A model generated the notes under the pieces. It saw only the letters and a list, made by a program, of their open reading frames with translations, did no database searches and was not told the origin of the DNA. 64,000 nucleotides of DNA from Microtetraspora sp. NBRC 13810 (GTDB lineage Bacteria > Actinomycetota > Actinomycetes > Streptosporangiales > Streptosporangiaceae), in contig NZ_BSRQ01000011.1 of assembly GCF_030268685.1 (NCBI RefSeq), forward strand, positions 1-64,000, read 5' to 3'. Positions 15,749 to 24,408 of the stretch are shown here, one piece after another (position 1 is the first letter of the stretch; each line of letters starts with the position of its first letter). The translations under genes were made by a program, and so were the position numbers.

Positions 15749-18700
15749 TCATCGCACGGCGGCCTGGTACGTGAGCACCAGCGTGACGTTGGCCAGGGCG
15801 CTGCGGTCGCCCTCGACGGTGAAGGCCCAGGTGGACGGGCCGCCGCCGTTCAGGCTCAGGCCGGGGGTGGACAGCGGGACGCCGTCGGCGAGCGGGAGCC
15901 GCCGCCCGGTCTCCAGCACCAGTCGCGCCGTGCCCTCGCCGGCGTACGCGTACTTCGGGTACAGGCCGGTGATCCGCCGGCTGCTCATCCCGGGGAACAG
16001 GCCGGTGGTGAGCGGCAGCACCAGGCGGTCGCCGCCGAGGAACGCCGCCCACTCCTTCGGGAAGTCGCGGGCCACGTCGACCAGGTGGGCCGCCGCGTAG
16101 GGACGCAGCATGCCCTTGACCGACTCGGTGAACACGTCGCCGCCGTGCTCGGCGGTGTACCGCACGGTGAGCACCACGTCGGTCAGGGCGTCGGCCGCGG
16201 CGGCGCCCCGCGGCCCGCCGCCGAGCTCCAGCCGCCAGGTGGACACCGCGCCGGTGCCCTCGAACGGCAGGTAGCGGTCGTCGTCGTAACGCAGCTCGAA
16301 CAGGCCGTTGTTCTCCAGCGGGTACTCGACCTGGGACAGCGCGATCCGCTGGCTGGGCCGCCAGTCGCCGCGCAGGGTGGCGGGGGCGTCACCCTGCGGG
16401 TCGAGCAGGTACTTGACCGCCTTCGGGTCCGCCTCCAGCACGGTCTTGCTGTTCAGCTGGGTCAGCGTCGCGTTCAGCCCGAGCTGCTCGCCCGCGGCGT
16501 CGGCGAAGGTGACCGACACCGTGCGGAGCTGCCGCAGGAAGTGGCCGGGGAAGTCCCGGTCGAACAGGTCCTCCCCCAAGGTGAACTCGCACCGGCCGCC
16601 GGAGCGCAGCCTCAGCAGCGCCACCGGGTCCAGCTCCAGCAGGGACACCTTCTTCGTGATCTCCAGCCCGCGCACGTTGCCGGTGGCGTAAGCCTGGCCG
16701 AGCCGCTCCAGGTCCATGCCGAGGCTCTCGGCCGCCTGCAGGCCGCTGCGCCGGCTCTCCCAGTACGCCGGCCGGATCAGCTCGGCCTCGCCGTCACGCA
16801 CGCCGCGCTCGAACCGGTACGCCGCCTCGGCCGACCGCGCCGCGTCGTGGGCGAGCTGGTACGCCTGGAAGCACAGGCCGGACAACCGCGCCGACAACCA
16901 CCCGTACAGCTCGGCACCGGTGAACTTGTCCCGCATGAACGCCGCCGTGGACGCGTTGTGCGCGATCTCCCGCTCCAGCGTCCTCAGCTCCTGCCTGGCG
17001 GACTCCAGCCGGTGCTGCGCGGCGGTGATCCGGTGCCCGATCTGGACCACGTCGCTGTCGGCCATGGCGAGCTGCAGCCGCCAGTCCTCGACGGACCGTT
17101 CGTGCTGGGCGCGCACGCCCAGCGCCTCGCCGATCATGCTGAGGCCCTCGGCGGCGGACTCCGACACCTCGCCGGCCTTGTCCAGGCCCTGGCCGACCTG
17201 CTCGCCGCCCCACTCGGTGCCCATGATGAACGGCCCGGCCTTGACCTGCGGCGCGGGATAGGCGAACGCCGCGGCGGTCTTGAGGATGGCGGAGATGACG
17301 TGCAGGGAAGCGCCGGTGGACATCATCGCGAGCTGGCCGTGCTCCAGCGGCGACAGCCCGGTCTCGATGAGGTCGCCGTAGTGGTCGGAGCGCCGCTGCG
17401 CCGACGACAGGCTCTCCCGCAGCTCGGCCAGGTCCTCATCGGCGATCCGCACCTGCGCCTGCCGGACGCCGAGCGTCAGGCCGAGGATCGTCCCCTCCTG
17501 CTTGACCTGGAGCACGCTCAGCTCCTCGGCGTCACGCCGCTCCAGCACGCCCAGCAGGTCGGCGCCGAACTGGCGGACCCGGTCGACCAGCTCCTGAGCC
17601 CGGCGGAAGGCCACCGGGAAGCGCTGCGGCGGCACCGCCGCGGCCGTCGCCGACGCGGCGGCCTCGCCGAGCGGGGTGCCCGCGGCGGCGGCGCGCACCA
17701 GCAGCGTCGGGTCCAGCGGCGGCTCGAACAGCGGCAGCGGCTGGCTGATCCCCAAAATGTTCAGCGACTCGCGGATCTTGCGCAGCCGGTCCGCGACCCG
17801 GTCCCAGTACTCGGCGAAGACGCTGTTGTCCGGGATGTGGAAGTAGGAGCGGGCCACGCCCGCGTGCACCTCGCCGGCCTGCTCCAGCAGGGAGCCGCCG
17901 CCGGTCAGGTAACGGAGCAGGTCGAGGTCGCCCGTCTCCTCCGCCAGCTCGGTCAAGGTCTGCGCGGCGGACGGCAGCCCGGTGCCCAGCCGCTCCGGAG
18001 CCTCGCCGAGCAGGTCGTAGGCGAGGATGTACAGCATCCGCGCCTCGTCGAGGCTTTCCGGCGTGTGCTGCCGGAACAGCATGTCGCCCCAGTCGAGCAG
18101 GTTGTCGACGTATCCCATCACCACGGCGCGGCGGTAGGCCACCGGGCGCAGCCGGGCGATGGCGTGCGGGTCGAACGGGTCGTCCCGGTAGGCCCGCAGC
18201 AGGTCCGCCCGGCCGCCCAGGTCGCGTAGCTGCTTCTCCAGGTCGGCGAGGACGGCGGTGCGCTCGCCGAGGGCGGCCACGGCGGCGGCCTGCCCGGCGG
18301 TCAGCCCCGCCGTGGCGGCCAGCGCGGCGACGGCGTCCGCGACGGCCTCGTGGGTGTCTTCGGAGGTGACCGTGAGCAGGTCGGCCTGGCGGGGCCGGCC
18401 GTCGCCGAGGTCGGCGGCGGCGAGCCGGCGCAGCGCGGGCAGCACCTCCGACAGCCCGGCGTCCTCGACGGTGGTGACGCTGACGCCGACTTCGCGCAGC
18501 ACGTCCAGGTCACGCGCGCAGCCGTCGGCGAGCGCCTGGAGGTCCGCGCCGAGGAACGGCAGGAACCGCCAGTGCCCGTGCGGGTGCGTCGGGTCGAAGA
18601 CGTACTCGTACCACCGCTTGGCGTCCTCGAACCGCTGCGCCTCGTTGAGCGCCTGCGCGATGAGCAGCGGCGCGTGGAAGAAGATCTCCCAGTAGTAGAT

Positions 18701-21700
18701 GCCGTTGGCGCTCCGGAAGTCCAGGTGCGAGCCGGTCGGCAGCCGTCCCTCGTCTACGGTGCCCTCACTGACCCGGACCGCCGACGTGGCCTCGGCGTCC
18801 GTGGTGACCGGCACCTCGTCGGTCTCCTGGGTGGCGGTGTCCAGCAGCGCGGCCACGCCGCCCGACAGCAGCCGCTGGTTGAGCACGGCGGCGGTGCCCG
18901 TGGTCAGCCGGATGATCTCGAAGGGCAGCGTGGTGCGCTCGTACGGGCGGGGCACGTCCGCGGTCTTGGCGCGGCGCAGGTAGGAGCCGCCGACGAACAG
19001 GAACAGGCCCTCGTCCGCGTCCATCGCGGCGTCGAACGGGGTGGGCGACTCGCGGGGCAGCCCGCCCCAGGCGCCGGCGACCGGCAGGTACTCACCGGCC
19101 TCGTCGGGCCCCCGGCCGGTCGTGCCGCGGGCGTAGGCGGCGCCGGAGAACAGGTAGACATGGCCGTCCCGGGTGAACGCGGTGTCGATCTCCCTGGTCA
19201 GCGGCCTGGGGTAGCCCGCGTCCACGAGGCGGCCGGGCAGGCCGTCGCCGCCCAGGGTGTAGCGGACGTACTCGGTGCCGCTGGTCAGGTACAGCTCGTC
19301 GTCGCTGACATAGGCCGCGCCGACCTTCCCGGTCGAGGCCAGCACGGTGGTGGCGCTGATCCGGTGCTCGGTGGTGGCCCCGTTGGGCATGATCTTGCGG
19401 TAATGGCCGCTGCCGGTGCCGCCGGTGGTGCCGTTGTCGCCGTTGTCGAAGAAGTAGGTGACGTTGTCGCGCCACGCCGCGGCGTTGACCCGGGTCTCCG
19501 GCAGGCCCGTCCTGTTGCCGGCGAGGGGCCGCGGGTACTTGCCGTCCCTGCCGAGATCGTCGAGGACGAACCTGCTCTCCTTCCGTCCGCCGTGCCCGTT
19601 CGACTCGGTCGTCCAGGTGAAGCGGGCGTACCACTCCCCGGCGAAGGCGACGGCGAAGCGGTCGTCGACCAGCACCGCGTCCAGCGGCTTGAAGCTGTCC
19701 GGCAGTTGCCTGAGTACCCACAGGTCATCCAGCGGGTGGTCGGCCGGGGGCTCGGGAGGGTTCCCGGCCGCCGCCGCGGCGATGTCCCTGGACGTCATGT
19801 AACGCCCCAGGCTGTGGGAGACGAAGTACTCGACGCCGTCGGGTGTGGTGAACGCGACGTCCACCTTCGTCCACGGCGGGAGACCCTCCTTGTTGGTCTT
19901 GATGTTCTTCGGGTAGCCCTCGTCGATGACCTGGAACGGGGTGCCGGTGAACCGGACGTAGCGCTGGCTGGAGAAGACGTACGTGTACTGGCCGCGGCTG
20001 AGCACCGTGTCGACCTTGTCGGCCTTGGGCAGGACCGTCGGCACCAGGCCCCACCGGGAGGCGGTGGTCAGCCGTCCGCTCAGCGCTCCCCCGGATGTTC
20101 CGGCCGGCGCCCCGACGGGGACCTTCCCCGGCACCGACTCCGCGTACTGGCCCGCGGTGTTGTCGAAGAAGTACCGGGCGCCGCCGGGCAGTTCGACCGC
20201 GGCGTCCACCTTGCCCCACGCCGGCAGCCGGTCGTCGTTGCCGGCCAGCGGCAGCGGCGTCGCCGACTCGTCCGGCCCGGCCTCGGTCGGACGGCACAGG
20301 AAGCTGCCGCCCTTGACGTCCACGCTGAACCACGACCCGGACTCGGCCGCCACCGGGGTGTCGAACCGGACGACGTCCGCCGGCCGTACCGGGTCGACGA
20401 AAACCTCGGCGACCCGCTCGGCCGCCGCGGCGAGGGCCTGGGCGACCTTGTCGTCGGTCTCGCCGGCCACCCACGCCCCGGCCAGCACCTCAAGGACGGG
20501 GCCGTGGAAGATCCCGAAGGGCAGGTCGGAGATGCCGGGGATGTCGGCCAGGGCCCGCTCGGTGAGGTCCTCGGCGACCAGTTCGGGGCTGAGCGAGAAC
20601 ATCAGCCCGGTGCGCCGCACGGTCGGCGCCTGTGGCCCGCCGTCCTCGGCCGGCGGGTTCGGCGTGGTCACCGTGTAGGCGCAGGCGACCACGATGGAGG
20701 TGCCCTCGTCGGCGGCCACCGGCTGGATGAACAGGGTGACGCCGTCGACGGTGCCGCTGCGCGGGGCGCCCACGCCGAGCGTCTGCGCCGCCACCCACTC
20801 CTTGTTCAGGTTCTCGAACGAGTAGAAGATCTTGATCTGCCGGGTCGGCGGCTTGCCGCTGACCTGCTGCCCGTCGCCGCTGGACTCGGTCACCACGGTG
20901 GTCGTCGCCCCGTCGTCGGCGACCGGTTCCACCGCCGCCCAGAACACGAACATCCGGCCGAAGGCGTGCACCGGGTGCACCTCGTCGGCGTCGATCTGCA
21001 GGTTGACCTTCTGCCACGGCTCCCAGGACGCCGACAGCCGGTCCCGGCCGGCGAACTCCGCCCGGCGGTGGTAGTAGCGCCGCGGGTCGGTCTTGGTGCG
21101 CCCGAACAGCGCCAGCCGGTACGGGCCGCCGGTCGTCCGGTCCTTGGTGTAGACGTACCCGCCGGCGATGGTGAGCCGGGAGACCTCGGTGTACTCGTCG
21201 AGGTAGCGCTTGTATGCCTGCTCCACCGCCGCGGGGGTGATCTCGTTCTGCAGCAGGTCGCCCTCCAGCGCGCGGAAGGCGGGGGTGCGGTCGGCCCGCA
21301 GCTCCGGCCGGATGTAGTTCTCCGGGTAGAGGAAGACCTTGCGGTTGGCCTCCCACAGCCGGTAGCCGCGCATCCACTGCCACCAGTCGAGGATCCGGCG
21401 GCGGACGTCCTCGGCGGACTCGGCGGCGGCCCGGGGGGACTCCAGGCCGAGCAGGTAACGGTGCACGTAGAGCTGGACGGCGGCGACGGCCTCCCGGACC
21501 CGGGAGGTGTTGCCGCGGGGGCCCATCTCGACATCGATCAGGAACCGGTCGAACAGGTCCCTGGGGGTGCGCAGCCCGTCGCCGGGACTGCGCGTGAGCA
21601 GGGCCCCGACCAGCGCGTCACGCCGCAGCACGTTCAGCTCGTCGTGCAGGGTGCGCTTCAGCGCCGGCCGGTCCGCCGGGTCGTTGCGGCGGATCAGCAG

Positions 21701-22075
21701 CTCCTGCAGCGCCTCGGCGGCGGCGTCCAGCGCCGGGTCCGCGCCGTCGGCGTGCAGCCGGGACCACACGTCGGCGTGCAGCGCGGACGGCACGGTGCCC
21801 AGCCGAGCGGTGAACGCGAACAGCCCGGCGATCCGGATCAGGAACTCCAGCTCGAACAGCGACTCGTCGGCCGCGCCGTCGGTCAGCAGGCCGACCCGCC
21901 GCCGGCACCACCGGATCTCGTCCGCGTCCCAGCCGAACAGGTCGGCCAGGTACCGGTACGGGTCCTCGACGGCGGCCTCGCCGGGCAGCAGGAAGGCGGC
22001 CAGGTCGCGCCGCCGACGCCGGAAGCCCCTGGAGCCGCTACGCACCAGGCGACGACCACGGCCAGTGACACTCAT
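15749..22075 (-). CDS. Tc toxin A component, C-terminal half (neuraminidase-like, hemopexin repeats, TcB-binding)
   Basis: A 2108-residue protein matching the second half of TcA toxins. Residues about 150-300 carry the highly conserved stretch 'RRDALVGALL', 'FDRFLIDVEMGPRGNTSRVR', 'WQWMRGYRLWEANRKVFLYP' and 'ELEGDLLQNE'-like elements of the neuraminidase-like domain. Residues about 580-1100 contain several hemopexin-type blades ('VDTVLSRGQYTYVFSSQRYV', 'HVYLFSGAAYAR', 'GLFLFVGGSYLRR'). Near residues 1550-1800 lie the long amphipathic helices and hydrophobic 'LHVISAILKTAAAFAYPAPQ' of the pore region. The C-terminus ('FPGMSSRRITGLYPKYAY') is the TcB-binding domain. The ATG has no good ribosome binding site, consistent with a gene broken from its 5' half. 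Confidence 0.88.
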   Translation of the reverse strand: MSVTGRGRRLVRSGSRGFRRRRRDLAAFLLPGEAAVEDPYRYLADLFGWDADEIRWCRRRVGLLTDGAADESLFELEFLIRIAGLFAFTARLGTVPSALHADVWSRLHADGADPALDAAAEALQELLIRRNDPADRPALKRTLHDELNVLRRDALVGALLTRSPGDGLRTPRDLFDRFLIDVEMGPRGNTSRVREAVAAVQLYVHRYLLGLESPRAAAESAEDVRRRILDWWQWMRGYRLWEANRKVFLYPENYIRPELRADRTPAFRALEGDLLQNEITPAAVEQAYKRYLDEYTEVSRLTIAGGYVYTKDRTTGGPYRLALFGRTKTDPRRYYHRRAEFAGRDRLSASWEPWQKVNLQIDADEVHPVHAFGRMFVFWAAVEPVADDGATTTVVTESSGDGQQVSGKPPTRQIKIFYSFENLNKEWVAAQTLGVGAPRSGTVDGVTLFIQPVAADEGTSIVVACAYTVTTPNPPAEDGGPQAPTVRRTGLMFSLSPELVAEDLTERALADIPGISDLPFGIFHGPVLEVLAGAWVAGETDDKVAQALAAAAERVAEVFVDPVRPADVVRFDTPVAAESGSWFSVDVKGGSFLCRPTEAGPDESATPLPLAGNDDRLPAWGKVDAAVELPGGARYFFDNTAGQYAESVPGKVPVGAPAGTSGGALSGRLTTASRWGLVPTVLPKADKVDTVLSRGQYTYVFSSQRYVRFTGTPFQVIDEGYPKNIKTNKEGLPPWTKVDVAFTTPDGVEYFVSHSLGRYMTSRDIAAAAAGNPPEPPADHPLDDLWVLRQLPDSFKPLDAVLVDDRFAVAFAGEWYARFTWTTESNGHGGRKESRFVLDDLGRDGKYPRPLAGNRTGLPETRVNAAAWRDNVTYFFDNGDNGTTGGTGSGHYRKIMPNGATTEHRISATTVLASTGKVGAAYVSDDELYLTSGTEYVRYTLGGDGLPGRLVDAGYPRPLTREIDTAFTRDGHVYLFSGAAYARGTTGRGPDEAGEYLPVAGAWGGLPRESPTPFDAAMDADEGLFLFVGGSYLRRAKTADVPRPYERTTLPFEIIRLTTGTAAVLNQRLLSGGVAALLDTATQETDEVPVTTDAEATSAVRVSEGTVDEGRLPTGSHLDFRSANGIYYWEIFFHAPLLIAQALNEAQRFEDAKRWYEYVFDPTHPHGHWRFLPFLGADLQALADGCARDLDVLREVGVSVTTVEDAGLSEVLPALRRLAAADLGDGRPRQADLLTVTSEDTHEAVADAVAALAATAGLTAGQAAAVAALGERTAVLADLEKQLRDLGGRADLLRAYRDDPFDPHAIARLRPVAYRRAVVMGYVDNLLDWGDMLFRQHTPESLDEARMLYILAYDLLGEAPERLGTGLPSAAQTLTELAEETGDLDLLRYLTGGGSLLEQAGEVHAGVARSYFHIPDNSVFAEYWDRVADRLRKIRESLNILGISQPLPLFEPPLDPTLLVRAAAAGTPLGEAAASATAAAVPPQRFPVAFRRAQELVDRVRQFGADLLGVLERRDAEELSVLQVKQEGTILGLTLGVRQAQVRIADEDLAELRESLSSAQRRSDHYGDLIETGLSPLEHGQLAMMSTGASLHVISAILKTAAAFAYPAPQVKAGPFIMGTEWGGEQVGQGLDKAGEVSESAAEGLSMIGEALGVRAQHERSVEDWRLQLAMADSDVVQIGHRITAAQHRLESARQELRTLEREIAHNASTAAFMRDKFTGAELYGWLSARLSGLCFQAYQLAHDAARSAEAAYRFERGVRDGEAELIRPAYWESRRSGLQAAESLGMDLERLGQAYATGNVRGLEITKKVSLLELDPVALLRLRSGGRCEFTLGEDLFDRDFPGHFLRQLRTVSVTFADAAGEQLGLNATLTQLNSKTVLEADPKAVKYLLDPQGDAPATLRGDWRPSQRIALSQVEYPLENNGLFELRYDDDRYLPFEGTGAVSTWRLELGGGPRGAAAADALTDVVLTVRYTAEHGGDVFTESVKGMLRPYAAAHLVDVARDFPKEWAAFLGGDRLVLPLTTGLFPGMSSRRITGLYPKYAYAGEGTARLVLETGRRLPLADGVPLSTPGLSLNGGGPSTWAFTVEGDRSALANVTLVLTYQAAVR

Positions 22076-22154
22076 GGGGCCTGCAACAGCGCCTACACAG
22101 CAGCTGACTACACGTGATCCCCAGCGTCACATCCCTTGAGACGAAAATGGCGTT

Positions 22155-22817
22155 ATGACAGCATCCTGCGGGCCACGCTCCTCTACCGAGATTCGCGACT
22201 ACCTCGTTGGCCAGCTCAACTCGGCACTTCGCCGTCCTGGGATGTTCGGCGGAGAGATGGCTTTGCGACTGCTATTCGACCACCTCGTTTATGCCGAACA
22301 CCAGGATGAGGCGTGGGCGCAGGAGCGTCGAGCGATGGAGTCACGCGGGGCCTTCACCTCGATCGGCGTGAAAGGAGCGTTCAGAGCCCTGGTGCCAGGT
22401 GATTACGAAGGGGGCGTGGCCTCGGTTTATGCAGAGTTCGCCCATGGTCGCGGGTGGCTGGAAGCAGACAGAGTCCTTACGGCCGAGGAACATGAATCCA
22501 TGCGCCAGGAGCTGAGGACCTGGGCCGCCCAGGACCGCGTGCTCAGCGAGGTACTTGAGACCTTCGGCCCGCCTTCCGTGCTCTTCGGCGGCAGCAACCC
22601 CCTTTACGGGAAGACTCTCGGTTACCTGGCCGAGCAGGTGAAAGAACCGATGATCTTCTTCCATCTCTGGAACGGGACCGATCCCGACGCCGAGTCGACC
22701 TGGCCGCCGATCTACGGCGAGCCCGTCCTCCTCGCCGTCCGCTGCGGGACGGGACCGTTCAGGGACACCTTCACCTTCACTCCGGAAGGCAAGAAGCGCC
22801 GCCCCGACACGGAATGA
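22155..22817 (+). CDS. Hypothetical protein inside the split TcA locus
   Basis: A 220-residue cytosolic-looking protein on the strand opposite to everything around it. It has a believable composition, e.g. 'STEIRDYLVGQLNSALRRPG' and 'GGEMALRLLFDHLVYAEHQD', with many acidic and aromatic residues and fewer Ala/Gly than the neighbours. I recognise no family, catalytic motif or membrane segment. Codon use is less extreme in GC than in the flanking toxin genes, in line with later arrival. It starts 80 bases from the TcA C-terminal gene start, divergently. A ribosome binding site is not obvious. Confidence 0.6.
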   Translation: MTASCGPRSSTEIRDYLVGQLNSALRRPGMFGGEMALRLLFDHLVYAEHQDEAWAQERRAMESRGAFTSIGVKGAFRALVPGDYEGGVASVYAEFAHGRGWLEADRVLTAEEHESMRQELRTWAAQDRVLSEVLETFGPPSVLFGGSNPLYGKTLGYLAEQVKEPMIFFHLWNGTDPDAESTWPPIYGEPVLLAVRCGTGPFRDTFTFTPEGKKRRPDTE

Positions 22818-22924
22818 CTCACGGCCAAAAGCCCGTCGACGGCTACATTCGGTGATGTCAGCAGGCCTCACGGCATCGAATACGCGAGGGTTGATTACGC
22901 GAGGTCGCCACTGTGGCACCCTTA

Positions 22925-24295
22925 TCAGTCAAACTTCGTGGCCTGATCGACTTCGGCCGACTTCCGCACTTCTTGCTCGGTCATGCCACGGATTTCGCGC
23001 AGGTCCGCGCCTTGCAGGTACGTGCCGCGCAAGTCCGCGCCTTGCAGGTCCGCGCCGCGCAAGTCCGCGCCTTGCAGGTCCGCGCCGCGCAAGGTTGCGC
23101 CGCTAAAGGTCGCGGCGCGCAGGTCCGCGCCGCGCAGGTACGCGCCGCGCAGGTACGCGCCTACCAGCCACGTGCTGCGTAGGTCCGCGCCTTTCAGCTC
23201 CGCGTCTTTCAGACGTGCGCCTTCCAGACGTGCGCCTTCCAGACGCGCGCCTTCCAGCCACGCGCCGCGTAGGTCCGCGCCGCCCAGGTACGTGCTGTCC
23301 AGACGCGCGTCGAGCAGGTACGCGCCGCGTAGGTTCGCGCCGCCCAGGTACGCGCCGCGCAAGTCCGGGCCGCGCAAGTCCGGGCCGCGCAGGTCCGTTT
23401 TGGGGAAACGCACTTGGGAAAAGTCCAGTGGAGAGGTGATGTCCCCGTTGGCGTTGCGGGTGACCAGAGTGGGTGCGATGGTCAAGGCGGCGAGCACATC
23501 GGCGCCAGCCCGGACGCCCGGGATGTCCCTGAGGGCCTTGCGGCTGGCGGCGGTGGTGGTGCACTGCTTGGGCAGAGCTTTCTTGCCGTCAGCCGGGGTG
23601 CAGGTGTCGTGGCTGCGGACGAACGCGGACAGCACGTTGCGGATGGTGTCGCGGTCACGAGGAGAGTCGATGGCCAGGCGCTGCAAGGCGTAGATGCCGG
23701 CCAGCCGCACATCCTGCTTGCCGGAGCCGAGCTGCTCGGCGGCCCTGATGTACCGGTCGGTGATCTGCCCTTCCTGCGACACCTCCAGGGTGCGGGAGGT
23801 ATACAGCAAACCGGCGCCGGTGAACACCAGGCCGCCGATCACCACCAGGCCGGTGGCGGCCTGGAGCAGCGTGTGCCGGGCGTTGTTGACCGCCTCGATC
23901 CGCTCGGTCGCGGTCAGCCCCTTGCGCTCCTCCGCGCTCAGCGGCGTGCTCTCCCCGGCCAGGCGCCGCGCGACCGGGCCCATCAGGACGGTGAGCATCC
24001 CGCCCGTGGCGACCGCCAGCGCGGTCCCGCCCAGCGCCCACCGCGCCCACTCCGGAACCGGCACCACTGCGGCAGCCCACCCGCAGGCTGCGATCAACAT
24101 CACGGCCAGGGCCGCGCCGAGTAATCGCAGCGTTCGGCCTCGATGCCGTGGAGATGGGGCGGAGGGAGGCTCCAGGTCGGCAGGGGACTCGGAGATGGGA
24201 GGCGGGGCTGCGTCGCGGGCTGCTCGGCGGGCCCGCGCGGCGGCGGCTGATGCGATGATCGTGCGCGGGGGCACGCGGGGGGATCGACTGGCCAT
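22925..24295 (-). CDS. Membrane-anchored pentapeptide-repeat protein
   Basis: A 456-residue protein. After a basic, disordered N-terminus come two or three hydrophobic segments ('LLGAALAVMLIAACGWAAAV', 'WALGGTALAVATGGMLTVLM', 'LLQAATGLVVIGGLVFTGAG'), then 'EGQITDRYIRAAEQLGSGKQ', a segment common to actinobacterial pentapeptide proteins. From about residue 290 to 440 the protein is an A(D/N)LxX repeat ladder (LRGADLQGADLRGADLQGAD), which folds as a right-handed beta helix and usually mediates protein interaction. The start at MASRSPRVPP is chosen over an upstream frame to 24364. It lies in the insert that separates the TcA halves. Confidence 0.85.
   Translation of the reverse strand: MASRSPRVPPRTIIASAAAARARRAARDAAPPPISESPADLEPPSAPSPRHRGRTLRLLGAALAVMLIAACGWAAAVVPVPEWARWALGGTALAVATGGMLTVLMGPVARRLAGESTPLSAEERKGLTATERIEAVNNARHTLLQAATGLVVIGGLVFTGAGLLYTSRTLEVSQEGQITDRYIRAAEQLGSGKQDVRLAGIYALQRLAIDSPRDRDTIRNVLSAFVRSHDTCTPADGKKALPKQCTTTAASRKALRDIPGVRAGADVLAALTIAPTLVTRNANGDITSPLDFSQVRFPKTDLRGPDLRGPDLRGAYLGGANLRGAYLLDARLDSTYLGGADLRGAWLEGARLEGARLEGARLKDAELKGADLRSTWLVGAYLRGAYLRGADLRAATFSGATLRGADLQGADLRGADLQGADLRGTYLQGADLREIRGMTEQEVRKSAEVDQATKFD
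22975..23400. repeat. 15-bp periodic repeat array encoding pentapeptides
   Basis: The 3' part of the pentapeptide gene is a long array of 15-base units, most variants of GCGCAGGTCCGCGCC on the plus strand, several in near-identical 30-base pairs. This is coding repeat, not a mobile element, but is prone to slippage. Confidence 0.8.
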
Positions 24296-24408
24296 AGGCC
24301 AATTCCACCGCACTGCGGCCCCGGCTGCTGGTTGTCGAGCTGTCGGGATTGCGACGATCCGCACCTGGATTCCCCAGATGGTCGGAGTGTCGGCAGACGG
24401 TCGTTTGC

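Noticed and set aside
18350..22117. A 1255-codon plus-strand frame opposite the TcA C-terminal gene
   Set aside because: It is the antisense shadow of a high-GC gene; composition (Gly/Arg/Val/Gln runs) and lack of domains contrast with the clear Tc homology on the minus strand.
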